Shown: positions 19,465 to 28,487, numbered from the stretch's first letter. The stretch is 64,000 bases of DNA from Castellaniella sp040276085 (GCF_040276085.1 NZ_JBELOK010000002.1:124001-188000); one strand, 5' to 3'. A program made the numbers and translations. The notes: generated from the sequence alone by a model not told the origin.

Positions 19465-21240
19465 TTAGAAAGTCCGCGCCTTGGGCGGAATGGTATCGAC
19501 GGTGAGCGGCTTCATGCGCACAGGCTTGTAGTCGAGCCGGTTATCGGGGGCAAACCACAGGGTGTGCTTGAGCCAGTTGACGTCGTCGCGCTCGGGGTAT
19601 TCGTCCAGGGCATGGGCGCCGCGGGACTCGAGGCGGTTGGCCGCCGATTTAGCCGTGGCGCGGGCCACTTCGATCATGTTGGTGACTTCGAGGGCTTCCA
19701 GGCGCGCTGTGTTGAACACCTTGGATTTATCCGCGAAATACATGTTTTCGACTTCGGGGACAAGCCCGTTGATGACCTGTTCGCCCTCTTTGAGCTTGTC
19801 GAGCTTGCGGAACACGCCATAGTGGCTTTGCATGGCCTGCTGCATCTTGTGCACGACATCCTGGGGCTTCTCGCCGGATGTGCGGGTTTCGAGGCGATTG
19901 ACGCGATCGAGCGAGGCATCGATGTCGGTGTCCGGCAAAGCCGCGTGGCTGTGCTGTTTCTCGGGGTGCTGGGCCACAATGAAGTTGCCCGCCGAGCGAC
20001 CAAACACAACCAGATCCAGCAACGAGTTGGTGCCCAGGCGGTTGGCACCGTGCACGGAGGTGGCCGCACACTCGCCGATGGCGTACAGGCCGTTGACCAC
20101 TTTTTCCTCGCCATTGACCAGCGTCATCACCTGCCCATGATAGTTGGCGGGAATGCCACCCATCTGGTAGTGGATGGTGGGCACCACGGGGATGGGATCC
20201 TTGATGGGATCGATATTGGCAAACTTGATGGCGATTTCGCGAATCGACGGCAGGCGCTTCATGATGGTTTCCGCGCCCAGGTGATCCAGCTTGAGCAGCA
20301 CATGGCTGCCGTCGCCGCAACCACGGCCTTCTTTGATTTCCTGATCCATCGAGCGCGAGACGAAATCACGCGGGGCCAGATCTTTAAGCTGCGGTGCGTA
20401 GCGCTCCATGAAGCGTTCGCCATCCTTGTTGAGCAGGAAGCCGCCCTCACCACGCACGCCTTCGGTGATGAGCACGCCTGCGCCCGCCACCCCCGTGGGG
20501 TGAAACTGCCAGAACTCCATGTCTTGCAGGGGGATGCCCGCGCGCGCCGCCATGCCCAGGCCATCGCCCGTATTGATGAAGGCGTTGGTGGTTGCCGCCC
20601 AGATACGGCCGGCGCCACCCGTGGCCAGCACGGTGTGCTTGGCTTCGAGGATGTAGATATCGCCGGTTTCCATTTCCATGGCAGTGACGCCCAGCACATC
20701 GCCGTCATTGTTGCGCAGGAGATCCAGCGCCATCCACTCGACGAAGAAATTGGTGCGCGCCGCCACGTTGCGCTGATACAGCGTGTGCAGCATGGCGTGG
20801 CCGGTGCGGTCGGCCGCCGCACAGGCGCGCTGCACGGGCTTCTCGCCAAAATGGGAGGTATGGCCACCAAAGGGGCGCTGATAAATGGTGCCGTCCGGAT
20901 TGCGGTCGAAGGGCATGCCGAAGTGTTCGAGCTCGTAGACGGCATTGGGGGCTTCGCGCACCATGAATTCGATGGAGTCCTGGTCGCCCAGCCAATCGGA
21001 GCCCTTGACAGTATCGTACATGTGCCATTGCCAGTGGTCTTCGCTCATGTTGCCCAGCGAGGCACTGACGCCGCCTTGTGCGGCCACAGTGTGCGAGCGG
21101 GTGGGGAACACTTTGGTGAGCACCGCAACGGTGAGGCCCGCATTGGACAGTTGCAGGGCGCAGCGCAGGCCGGCCCCGCCGGCGCCAACGACCACCACAT
21201 CAAACTGGCGGCGTGGGGTAGATTTGTTGACAGCAGCCAC
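19465..21240 (-). CDS. sdhA: Succinate dehydrogenase flavoprotein subunit (GTG start)
   Basis: 591 residues. The FAD-binding 'VVVGAGGAGLRCALQLSNAG' is at the N-terminus, and the covalent-FAD histidine lies in 'TRSHTVAAQGGVSASLGN'. The active-site region 'RGEGGFLLNKDGERFMERY' is present. Translation starts at GTG 21240, supported by GGAG eight bases upstream and only one base between the sdhD stop and this codon; no suitable ATG exists nearby. It oxidises succinate to fumarate. Confidence 0.96.
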   Translation of the reverse strand: MAAVNKSTPRRQFDVVVVGAGGAGLRCALQLSNAGLTVAVLTKVFPTRSHTVAAQGGVSASLGNMSEDHWQWHMYDTVKGSDWLGDQDSIEFMVREAPNAVYELEHFGMPFDRNPDGTIYQRPFGGHTSHFGEKPVQRACAAADRTGHAMLHTLYQRNVAARTNFFVEWMALDLLRNNDGDVLGVTAMEMETGDIYILEAKHTVLATGGAGRIWAATTNAFINTGDGLGMAARAGIPLQDMEFWQFHPTGVAGAGVLITEGVRGEGGFLLNKDGERFMERYAPQLKDLAPRDFVSRSMDQEIKEGRGCGDGSHVLLKLDHLGAETIMKRLPSIREIAIKFANIDPIKDPIPVVPTIHYQMGGIPANYHGQVMTLVNGEEKVVNGLYAIGECAATSVHGANRLGTNSLLDLVVFGRSAGNFIVAQHPEKQHSHAALPDTDIDASLDRVNRLETRTSGEKPQDVVHKMQQAMQSHYGVFRKLDKLKEGEQVINGLVPEVENMYFADKSKVFNTARLEALEVTNMIEVARATAKSAANRLESRGAHALDEYPERDDVNWLKHTLWFAPDNRLDYKPVRMKPLTVDTIPPKARTF

Positions 21241-21241
21241 G

Positions 21242-21622
21242 TTAGAGACTCCAGAGAATTTTAGCGAAGAAGACCACGGCCGCGACCAGCCACAGGGCAG
21301 TCAGAACCTCCAGGAAGAGGCGCAGACCATCAGAATGGGCGTAATCCATCCAGATATCGCGCACACCTACCCAGGCATGCCAGGCCAGCGACAGAAAAGC
21401 CAGCGTGGCCAGCATTTGGCCCACCGGCAGCGTACCGATCGTGAAAGCAAAAAACGCGCGCCAGGTTTCAAAATCCAGGTTGGACACGAAAACGGCGTAA
21501 AGCACCAGGGCCAGGGTATACACCGCCATGATGACCGCGGTGGAGCGCTGGACGATGAAATCACGGGTGCCATAGTGTGCGCCCACAACCAGGCGCTTGC
21601 GACCAATGCGTTCTTTTGTCAT
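21242..21622 (-). CDS. sdhD: Succinate dehydrogenase membrane anchor subunit SdhD
   Basis: 126 residues starting at 21622 (MTKERIGRKRLVVGAHYG), whose ATG overlaps the sdhC stop as TAATG. Three membrane segments are visible, near 'STAVIMAVYTLALVLYAVFV', 'LPVGQMLATLAFLSLAWHA' and 'VLTALWLVAAVVFFAKIL'. The haem/quinone-region motif 'HAWVGVRDIWMDYAH' is conserved. A longer open frame upstream is a shadow over sdhC. Confidence 0.92.
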   Translation of the reverse strand: MTKERIGRKRLVVGAHYGTRDFIVQRSTAVIMAVYTLALVLYAVFVSNLDFETWRAFFAFTIGTLPVGQMLATLAFLSLAWHAWVGVRDIWMDYAHSDGLRLFLEVLTALWLVAAVVFFAKILWSL

Positions 21623-22035
21623 TACCAGACTCCAAAGAGTTTCAAACCGAACACCACGGTAAGGCCCAGGGCAACGCCAATTACCAGGGCGCCGGAGCGC
21701 TGCGAGGCTTCGCGGTTGTGGCCGATGTGAAGATCGAGGGTGAGATAGCGGATGCCTGCGCAGAAGTGGTGAAAATATCCCCACATCAACACCAGCAACA
21801 CCACCTTACAGGCTGGGTTGGCAACCCATTCTTTCATGGTGGCAAAGGTGTCTGGCGACTGCACGCTTTGCGCAAACAGCGGAACCAGAATCACCGGCAG
21901 CGCCAAAAACAGCAACGCGCCGCTGATACGGTGCAGAATGGAAGCTTTGCCTGCGGGCGGCAGCTTGTAGCTCATGAGGTCGGCTAACCCCAAGTTACGA
22001 AACTGCGGACGCGGCTTTGTGGCTGACTCAGACAT
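21622..22035 (-). CDS. sdhC: Succinate dehydrogenase cytochrome b556 subunit SdhC
   Basis: 137 residues with three membrane segments. Family signatures are 'ASILHRISGALLFLALPVIL' and 'HHFCAGIRYLTLDLHIG', where the histidines include the haem ligand. With SdhD it anchors the enzyme and forms the ubiquinone site. It starts 66 bases after the GntR gene, so the sdh genes may be read through from the gntR promoter. Confidence 0.93.
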   Translation of the reverse strand: MSESATKPRPQFRNLGLADLMSYKLPPAGKASILHRISGALLFLALPVILVPLFAQSVQSPDTFATMKEWVANPACKVVLLVLMWGYFHHFCAGIRYLTLDLHIGHNREASQRSGALVIGVALGLTVVFGLKLFGVW

Positions 22036-22101
22036 GATGGCCTCGTAGTTAAAAATAGGTTGGATTCAGGAGATCAATTAGTATTTTCGCCGATCTTGGA
22101 A

Positions 22102-22872
22102 TCAATTCAAACTGTTTCGGTAATGGTGGCGCTCGGTCACGTAGTGCCCCCGGCGTAATTCCATAGGACGATCACCATAGGTATAGGCAATGCGTTCTAC
22201 CTGCAGCAACGGGCTGCCGGCCGAAACTTGCAATAACGTTGCTTGGGCGTCGGTGGCTGCCACCGCCCGGATTTTTTCTTCGGCGCGCACCATGCTGACG
22301 CCAAACTCGGTTTCAAACAAGGCGTAGACCGGGCCGCGATATTTCTGCAAGAACTCGAGCGTCAGGCCTTTGAAAGCACTGCCCGGCAGCCAGATATCGT
22401 CGAGAATGGTGGGGATTTCGTTGAAAGACAGCACGCGGCGCATGTTGACGACTGCATCACCCGCCCGCAAATCAAGGGCAGCCGCAATTTCGGCCGAAGC
22501 CTTGGTGCGGCGGCAATCAAGGATTTCGCTGCTGGAAGCCGCGGCCAGGCCGTCGTCGGGGGCCAAACGCAAAAAACGGTAACGGACACGGGCCTCGTTG
22601 TGAGTCGCCACAAAAGTGCCTTTTCCCTGGCGACGGATCAGCAGATTATCGGCTGCGAGTTCGTCGATGGCCTTGCGCACGGTGCCCTGGCTGACCTGAA
22701 AACGGGAAGCAAGCTCGAGTTCGCTGGGGATGGATTCGCCGGGTTTCCATTCGCCACGGTCCAGGCCCTGAAGGATCAAGCCCTTGATTTGCTGATACAA
22801 AGGGCTGAACGCAGCGCTGTGTGACGCGCGCCCTGAAGGCTGCTGACGATCAATCTGGGAAGTATCGGACAT
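22102..22872 (-). CDS. GntR-family regulator (HutC/UTRA type), probable local regulator of TCA genes
   Basis: 256 residues. The N-terminal winged helix is clear: 'LYQQIKGLILQGLDRGEWKP', 'ESIPSELELASRFQVSQGTV', then 'RKAIDELAADNLLIRRQGKG'. The rest is a UTRA effector domain ('VNMRRVLSFNEIPTILDDIW', 'YRGPVYALFETEFGVSMVRA'). It is divergent from mdh and lies directly upstream of sdhC. A 21-bp palindrome in its promoter gap recurs upstream of acnB, suggesting that it controls itself, mdh, sdh and acnB. The effector is unknown; a TCA or methylcitrate intermediate would fit the context. Confidence 0.85.
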   Translation of the reverse strand: MSDTSQIDRQQPSGRASHSAAFSPLYQQIKGLILQGLDRGEWKPGESIPSELELASRFQVSQGTVRKAIDELAADNLLIRRQGKGTFVATHNEARVRYRFLRLAPDDGLAAASSSEILDCRRTKASAEIAAALDLRAGDAVVNMRRVLSFNEIPTILDDIWLPGSAFKGLTLEFLQKYRGPVYALFETEFGVSMVRAEEKIRAVAATDAQATLLQVSAGSPLLQVERIAYTYGDRPMELRRGHYVTERHHYRNSLN

Positions 22873-22961
22873 GTCGGCGAACGCGCCGCAAGGCGGCCCA
22901 TGCTACAAAATGGAACTTCAGCATTTTCGCATTTCCCTGCCCGGATGTCTAATACTCTTGT

Positions 22962-22982
22962 GTCTTATATAAGATATAAGAC
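22962..22982. promoter_or_regulatory. Palindromic operator in the gntR/mdh gap, copy 1
   Basis: Perfect 9-bp arms around a 3-bp centre: GTCTTATAT-AAG-ATATAAGAC. A TTGACT -35-like box for mdh begins two bases after it (22985-22990). The same element occurs at 28931-28951 before acnB, in the opposite orientation of its central triplet. Size and symmetry fit a GntR dimer site. Confidence 0.75.
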
Positions 22983-23068
22983 TCTTGACTCTGGCAGATG
23001 AAATACACTACTCTTTTCGGCGATTTCGCACACACCGGATACCCCTTTCATCCTATCGGAGATTCACT

Positions 23069-24058
23069 ATGTCCAAACCCGCCATGCGCGTCGCCATTAC
23101 TGGCGCTGCCGGCCAGATCGGTTACGCCTTGCTGTTTCGCATCGCCTCAGGCGAAATGCTCGGTAAGGATCAACCCGTCATCCTGCAACTGCTGGAAATT
23201 CCGGACGAAAGAGCACAAAAAGCCTTGCAAGGCGTCATGATGGAGCTTGAAGACTGCGCGTTTCCGCTGCTGGCCGGCATGTCGGCCCACAGCGACCCCC
23301 GCACGGCTTTCAAAGACGCAGACGTTGCCCTGCTGGTAGGTGCACGCCCCCGCAGCAAGGGGATGGAGCGCGCCGATCTGCTGCAGGTTAATGCCCAGAT
23401 CTTCACAGCGCAAGGCAAGGCACTCAATGAAGTCGCCAGCCGCAATGTCAAAGTGCTGGTGGTGGGCAACCCCGCCAACACCAACGCCTACATCGCCATG
23501 AAATCGGCTCCCGATCTGCCGGCCAAGAATTTCACCGCCATGCTGCGCCTGGATCACAATCGCGCGCTTTCGCAGATTGCCACCAAAACCGGCAAGCCTG
23601 TGGCCGACATCGAAAAACTGGTGGTATGGGGCAATCACTCGCCCACCATGTACCCCGACACGCGCTTTGCCACCATCGGCGGCCAGGCCGTGCAAGCCCT
23701 GGTCAACGACGACGCCTGGATTCGCGACACGTTCATTCCCAAGGTAGGCAAGCGCGGCGCAGCCATCATCGAAGCCCGCGGCCTGTCCTCGGCAGCCTCT
23801 GCAGCCAATGCAGCCATTGATCACATCCACGACTGGGTGCTGGGCAGCAACGGCAAATGGGTCACCATGGGCATCCCGTCCGACGGCTCGTATGGCATTC
23901 CCGAAGGCATCATTTATGGTGTACCGGTTACCACCGCCAACGGCGAATACACCCGTATCAGCGGCCTTGAAATCGACGCATTCTCGCGCGAACGCATGGA
24001 TCACACGCTCAACGAGCTGCTCGAAGAACGTGACGGCATCGCCAGTTTGTTGAAATAA
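23069..24058 (+). CDS. mdh: Malate dehydrogenase
   Basis: 329 residues, the length of the beta-/gammaproteobacterial cytosolic-like malate dehydrogenase. The start at 23069 (MSKPAMRVAITGAAGQIGYA) has GGAG eight bases upstream; the longer frame has no support. Key motifs are the NAD loop 'GAAGQIGYALLF', 'VGNPANTNAYIAMKSAP' and the catalytic His in 'VWGNHSPTMYPDTRFA'. It interconverts malate and oxaloacetate. It is divergent from the GntR gene and shares its operator. Confidence 0.96.
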   Translation: MSKPAMRVAITGAAGQIGYALLFRIASGEMLGKDQPVILQLLEIPDERAQKALQGVMMELEDCAFPLLAGMSAHSDPRTAFKDADVALLVGARPRSKGMERADLLQVNAQIFTAQGKALNEVASRNVKVLVVGNPANTNAYIAMKSAPDLPAKNFTAMLRLDHNRALSQIATKTGKPVADIEKLVVWGNHSPTMYPDTRFATIGGQAVQALVNDDAWIRDTFIPKVGKRGAAIIEARGLSSAASAANAAIDHIHDWVLGSNGKWVTMGIPSDGSYGIPEGIIYGVPVTTANGEYTRISGLEIDAFSRERMDHTLNELLEERDGIASLLK

Positions 24059-24065
24059 GCAGTAC

Positions 24066-24110
24066 CGCCGACACTGCAAACTGCGGCTGACCGCGTTTGC
24101 AGTGTCGGCG
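24066..24110. terminator. Long hairpin after mdh
   Basis: A 16-bp perfect inverted repeat (CGCCGACACTGCAAAC and its complement) with a 13-base loop begins seven bases after the mdh stop. No T-run follows, so termination may be Rho-assisted, or the stem may stabilise the transcript end. Confidence 0.6.
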
Positions 24111-24148
24111 AATGTCCAGTCGATGACAGACACAGCTAAATTGCAGAC

Positions 24149-24202
24149 GCAAAATCAGCCATATCGATTGGATCCCCCTCGGCCCTGAAGGGCTGATTTT
24201 GC
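24149..24202. repeat. Inverted repeat upstream of prpB
   Basis: A 12-bp perfect inverted repeat, GCAAAATCAGCC ... GGCTGATTTTGC, with a 30-base loop, ends 46 bases before the prpB start. Read as RNA, the right arm ends in a short U-run, so it could work as an attenuator; as DNA it could be a regulator site for the methylcitrate genes. No prpR gene is seen nearby. Confidence 0.55.
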
Positions 24203-24248
24203 CGCGCAATGGGTCTGCCCGGCGCGGCTGCTCACCAGAGAGTCGCTC

Positions 24249-25145
24249 ATGACCCGTCCTGCATCTCCCGGCGCACTGCTGCGCCAAGCCCTCATCGAAG
24301 AATCCCCCCTGCAAATTATTGGCGCCATCAACGCCAACCATGCCTTGCTGGCCAAACGTGCCGGCTACAGGGCCATCTATCTGTCTGGTGGTGGCGTGGC
24401 GGCTGGTTCGCTGGGCCTGCCCGATCTGGGCATCAACACCCTGGACGATGTCCTGACGGACATCCGCCGCATCACGGACGTCTGCGATGTGCCGCTGGTG
24501 GTGGATATCGATACTGGCTTCGGCCCTTCGGCCTTTAACATCGCCCGCACCATCAAATCCCTGATCAAGTTCGGCGCGGCCGGCTGCCACATCGAAGACC
24601 AGGTGGGTGCCAAACGTTGCGGACACCGTCCCGGCAAAGAGATTGTCAGCACCCAGGAGATGGCCGACCGCGTCAAGGCGGCTGCGGATGCCCGCACGGA
24701 TTCCGACTTCTACCTGATCGCACGCACCGACGCGATTGCCGTAGCCGGGGTAGACGCCGCGCTGGAGCGCGCCCACGCCTGCGTTGAAGCCGGTGCCGAC
24801 GCCATTTTTGCCGAGGCCTCATACGACCTGGAAACCTACCAGAAATTCTCCAGTAGCCTGCCGGTTCCGGTGCTGGCCAACATCACCGAGTTTGGCAAAA
24901 CGCCGCTCTTTACCGTGCAAGAGCTGGCAGGCGCCGGTGTGGGCATGGTGCTCTACCCGCTGTCGGCTTTCCGGGCAATGAACAAAGCAGCCGAGGCCGT
25001 CTATACGGCCATCCGGCGCGACGGCCATCAGCACAATGTGGTCGACACCATGCAAACGCGCGAAGAACTCTACGATCGCATCGGCTACCATCAGTACGAA
25101 GCGCAGCTTGATGCATTGTTTCAGCAAGGCAAAGGCAAAGCCTGA
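24249..25145 (+). CDS. prpB: 2-methylisocitrate lyase
   Basis: 298 residues. Signatures of the PrpB/isocitrate lyase superfamily are 'YRAIYLSGGGVAAGSLGLPD', 'VVDIDTGFGPSAFNIARTIK' and the active-site 'IEDQVGAKRCGHRPGKEIV', with the catalytic Cys in Lys-Arg-Cys-Gly-His. It splits 2-methylisocitrate to pyruvate and succinate, the last step of propionyl-CoA breakdown. It is the first of prpB-prpC-prpD. Confidence 0.95.
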   Translation: MTRPASPGALLRQALIEESPLQIIGAINANHALLAKRAGYRAIYLSGGGVAAGSLGLPDLGINTLDDVLTDIRRITDVCDVPLVVDIDTGFGPSAFNIARTIKSLIKFGAAGCHIEDQVGAKRCGHRPGKEIVSTQEMADRVKAAADARTDSDFYLIARTDAIAVAGVDAALERAHACVEAGADAIFAEASYDLETYQKFSSSLPVPVLANITEFGKTPLFTVQELAGAGVGMVLYPLSAFRAMNKAAEAVYTAIRRDGHQHNVVDTMQTREELYDRIGYHQYEAQLDALFQQGKGKA

Positions 25146-25195
25146 TCCCCCGCCGGCACCCCGACATTTCATCCCGTCACTCAAGGAGACCTCTG

Positions 25196-26413
25196 ATGGC
25201 GACCAAAAAAACAGTTTCTGCAAAAAAACCTGCTGCGCCCAAGGCAGCCGCCCCGGCAGCTCCCACTACCCCTGTACCCGGTTTCAAACCCAAAAAATCC
25301 GTGGCACTTTCGGGCATCGTGGCCGGCAACACAGCCTTGTGCACGGTGGGGCGCAGCGGCAACGACCTCCACTACCGTGGCTACGACATCCTGGATATTG
25401 CAGACACCTGCGAGTTTGAAGAAGTCGCCCACCTGCTGATCCACGGCAAGCTGCCCACCAAGGCCGAGCTTCAGGCATACAAGGCCAAGCTGCGCAGCAT
25501 GCGCGGGCTGCCGTTACAGGTGCAGATTGCCCTCGAGGCCTTGCCGGCAGCCAGCCACCCCATGGATGTGATGCGCACGGCTGCTTCGGTACTGGGTTGC
25601 GTGCTGCCCGAAAAAGACAACCACAATCTGCCGGATGCCCGTGACATCGCAGATCGCCTGATGGCCAGCCTGGGCTCTGCCCTGCTCTACTGGTATCACT
25701 ACAGCCACAATGGCAAGCAAATCGACGTCGAAACCGACGACGACAGCATCGGCGGCCACTTCCTGCATCTGTTGCACGGCCAGGCCCCTTCCGACGAATG
25801 GATCCAGGCGATGCACACCTCGCTCATCCTGTACGCCGAGCATGAATTCAACGCCTCCACGTTTACGGGCCGCGTGATTGCCGGCACGGGCTCCGACATG
25901 TATTCGGCCATCACGGGCGCCATTGGCGCCTTGCGCGGGCCCAAGCACGGCGGCGCCAACGAGGTGGCCTTCGAGATCCAGAAACGCTACGACAACCCCG
26001 ACGAGGCCGAAGCGGACATCCGCCGCCGCGTCGATGCCAAAGAGGTCGTCATTGGCTTTGGCCACCCGGTGTATACGGTATCCGACCCCCGCAACAAGGT
26101 CATCAAGGCTGTGGCCAAGCGTCTGTCCAAAACCGTGGGCTCTACCAAGATGTTTGATATTGCCGAACGCCTTGAATCCGTGATGTGGGACGCCAAGAAG
26201 ATGTTCCCCAACCTGGATTGGTTCTCGGCCGTGTCGTACCACATGATGGGGGTCCCAACCGCAATGTTTACACCGCTGTTTGTGATTGCCCGCACGGCCG
26301 GCTGGTCTGCCCACATCATCGAGCAGCGCGTCGATAACAAGATCATTCGGCCAACCGCCAATTATGTGGGCCCCGAAGATCAGAAATTTGTCCCGCTGGC
26401 CAAGCGCAAGTAA
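25196..26413 (+). CDS. prpC: 2-methylcitrate synthase with a Lys/Ala/Pro-rich N-terminal tail
   Basis: 405 residues. The citrate-synthase fold motifs are 'GRSGNDLHYRGYDILDIADT', 'GPKHGGANEVAFEIQKRYDN' and 'GFGHPVYTVSDPRNKVIKAV' with the active-site His. The position between prpB and prpD, and the short two-domain form, mark it as PrpC, which joins propionyl-CoA to oxaloacetate. The first 35 or so residues are a low-complexity tail (MATKKTVSAKKPAAPKAAAP) not needed for the fold. AAGGAG precedes the ATG. Confidence 0.94.
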   Translation: MATKKTVSAKKPAAPKAAAPAAPTTPVPGFKPKKSVALSGIVAGNTALCTVGRSGNDLHYRGYDILDIADTCEFEEVAHLLIHGKLPTKAELQAYKAKLRSMRGLPLQVQIALEALPAASHPMDVMRTAASVLGCVLPEKDNHNLPDARDIADRLMASLGSALLYWYHYSHNGKQIDVETDDDSIGGHFLHLLHGQAPSDEWIQAMHTSLILYAEHEFNASTFTGRVIAGTGSDMYSAITGAIGALRGPKHGGANEVAFEIQKRYDNPDEAEADIRRRVDAKEVVIGFGHPVYTVSDPRNKVIKAVAKRLSKTVGSTKMFDIAERLESVMWDAKKMFPNLDWFSAVSYHMMGVPTAMFTPLFVIARTAGWSAHIIEQRVDNKIIRPTANYVGPEDQKFVPLAKRK

Positions 26414-26451
26414 GCCAGTTTGCATCAGCCGCAACTCTCTTAGGAACACTC

Positions 26452-27903
26452 ATGTCTGCGACGATTTCCAATAAGCGTCCCCAACCCGATGCGGTGTTGG
26501 TGGACATTGTCGACTACGCCCTGAACTTCAAGATCGATAGCACCCTGGCGCTTGAAACAGCCCGCAACTGCCTGATCGATACACTGGGCTGCGGCCTCGA
26601 AGGCCTGGAATACCCGGCTTGCCGCAAGCTGATGGGCCCGATCGTACCGGGTACGGTGGTGCCCAATGGCGCCAAGGTGCCCGGTACGCAATTCCAGCTG
26701 GATCCTGTCCAGGCAGCCTTCAATATCGGCTGCATGATCCGCTGGCTGGATTTCAACGATACGTGGCTGGCGGCCGAGTGGGGCCATCCGTCGGATAACC
26801 TGGGTGGGATTCTGGCCGTGGCCGACTGGCTGTCGCGCAATGCGGTGGCGGCAGGCAAGGCGCCGCTAACCATGCGCACGGTACTCGAGGGCATGATCAA
26901 GGCACACGAGATCCAGGGCTGCATTGCGCTCGAAAATTCGTTCAACAAGGTGGGCCTGGATCACGTGGTACTGGTCAAGGTGGCCTCTACTGCGGTGGTC
27001 TCGCAGATGCTGGGCCTATCGCGCGAAGAAACCATCAACGCGGTTTCCCTGGCATGGGTAGACGGGCAAAGCCTGCGCACTTACCGTCACGCCCCCAACA
27101 CGGGCAGCCGCAAGTCTTGGGCCGCGGGCGACGCCACCAGCCGCGCGGTGCGCCTGGCCTTGATGGCCCGCACTGGCGAGATGGGCTATCCGTCTGTACT
27201 GACAGCACCTGTATGGGGCTTTTACGATGTGCTGTTCAAGGGCCAGCCGTTCAAGTTCCAGCGTCCTTATGGCACGTATGTGATGGAAAACGTGCTGTTC
27301 AAGATTTCTTTCCCGGCAGAGTTCCACTCGCAAACGGCCGTAGAGTGCGCGATGGACATCCACGGCAAGCTGAAGGCCGCAGGCAAATCTGCAGAAGACA
27401 TCAAGAAAATCACGATTCGTACGCACGAAGCCTGCATCCGGATTATCGACAAGAAAGGCCCGCTGCATAATCCCGCGGATCGCGACCACTGCATCCAGTA
27501 CATGGTGGCGGTGCCTATCCTGTTTGGCCGCCTGACGGCTGCCGACTACGAGGACGGCATTGCTGCAGATCCACGCATCGACGCACTGCGCGACAAAATG
27601 GAGTGTGTGGAGGACCCCGCTTTCACCAAGGATTACCACGATCCAGAGAAGCGTTCGATCGCCAATGCACTGACGGTCGAGTTCAATGACGGTTCAAAAC
27701 TGGACGAGATCGTCTGCGAGTATCCGATCGGCCACAAGCGCCGGCGGACAGACGGGATCCCGCTGCTCGAAGCCAAATTCCGCAAGAATCTGGCACGTCA
27801 GTTCCCGGAGCGTCAGCAGCAACGGATTCTGGATGTGTCGCTGAATCAGGCGACGCTGGAGGCGATGCCGGTACACGAATACGTGGATTTGTATGTCATC
27901 TAA
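26452..27903 (+). CDS. prpD: 2-methylcitrate dehydratase
   Basis: 483 residues, full length for PrpD. Family blocks are 'RNCLIDTLGCGLEGLEYPAC', 'WLDFNDTWLAAEWGHPSDNL', 'THEACIRIIDKKGPLHNPAD' and 'PIGHKRRRTDGIPLLEAKF'. It is the cofactor-free dehydratase making 2-methyl-cis-aconitate, rather than the AcnD/PrpF route. It lies 38 bases after prpC and overlaps the next gene by 11 bases. Confidence 0.95.
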   Translation: MSATISNKRPQPDAVLVDIVDYALNFKIDSTLALETARNCLIDTLGCGLEGLEYPACRKLMGPIVPGTVVPNGAKVPGTQFQLDPVQAAFNIGCMIRWLDFNDTWLAAEWGHPSDNLGGILAVADWLSRNAVAAGKAPLTMRTVLEGMIKAHEIQGCIALENSFNKVGLDHVVLVKVASTAVVSQMLGLSREETINAVSLAWVDGQSLRTYRHAPNTGSRKSWAAGDATSRAVRLALMARTGEMGYPSVLTAPVWGFYDVLFKGQPFKFQRPYGTYVMENVLFKISFPAEFHSQTAVECAMDIHGKLKAAGKSAEDIKKITIRTHEACIRIIDKKGPLHNPADRDHCIQYMVAVPILFGRLTAADYEDGIAADPRIDALRDKMECVEDPAFTKDYHDPEKRSIANALTVEFNDGSKLDEIVCEYPIGHKRRRTDGIPLLEAKFRKNLARQFPERQQQRILDVSLNQATLEAMPVHEYVDLYVI

Positions 27904-28198
27904 ATCCAATACAGGCACGATGCAACGCGAGATTCAGCACAATGAGGCCAAGCACCGCTTCGAGTATGTAGAAGAGGAACAGCTTTGTGTGCTGGATTAC
28001 TCGCTTGACGGCACTGTGGCCGTATTTTTTCACACAGGTGTTCCGTCTGTTGTGGGCGGGCGCGGGATTGCAGCAGATCTGGTGCGCTATGGGCTGGAGA
28101 CGGCACGGGCGCGCGGCTGGCAGGTGGTGCCCGAGTGCTCGTATGTGGATGCTTATATACGGCGACACCCCGAGTATCAGGATCTTGTCGCTGGATAA
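27893..28198 (+). CDS. Small GNAT-like N-acetyltransferase (COG2388 type)
   Basis: 101 residues. It matches the short YjdJ-like group of acetyltransferases, with 'AVFFHTGVPSVVGGRGIAAD' (acetyl-CoA pyrophosphate loop, Gly-Arg-Gly-Ile-Ala) and 'WQVVPECSYVDAYIRRHPEY' near the C-terminus. The start overlaps the prpD end by 11 bases, suggesting coupling; an internal ATG at 27920 is an alternative. The substrate is unknown. Confidence 0.82.
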   Translation: MSSKSNTGTMQREIQHNEAKHRFEYVEEEQLCVLDYSLDGTVAVFFHTGVPSVVGGRGIAADLVRYGLETARARGWQVVPECSYVDAYIRRHPEYQDLVAG

Positions 28199-28280
28199 TT
28201 AGCGCTGGCTTTATCTGTTCTTTCCGGGCGCCTGGGGTTTTGGCCTCGGGCGCTTTTTTGCGGCGCCTGCTGCTTGCGGC

Positions 28281-28487
28281 GCCTGAGAGGAGGGTGGGGC
28301 GTGGCTGCGCCAGACAGCGGTCCGGCCCTTGGCCGGACTTCCCGGATCTTCCTCGTCCAGCGGGGCGGCCCGCGAACTCGGCTCGCTACGCGATCCTCAG
28401 ACAGCGCGGGCCGACGCCTCCCCGCCTCCCTTCGGAAGCATCCGGCGCTGTCCGATTGCGCCGCCACGCCCCACCCTCCTCTCAGGC
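28281..28487. repeat. 207-base element with 25-bp perfect inverted ends
   Basis: The left arm 28281-28305 begins GCCTGAGAGGAGGGTGGGGC and the right arm 28463-28487 is its exact complement. Further imperfect pairing follows inside (CAGACAGCG at 28311 against CGCTGTCCG at 28446). The interior contains GC-rich blocks with the flavour of short interspersed repeats common in Burkholderiales intergenic regions. There is no open frame of note. Identity as a dispersed element is inferred. Confidence 0.7.

Noticed and set aside
19432..21264. 610-codon open frame antisense to sdhA
   Set aside because: Exact shadow of sdhA with no recognisable protein features.
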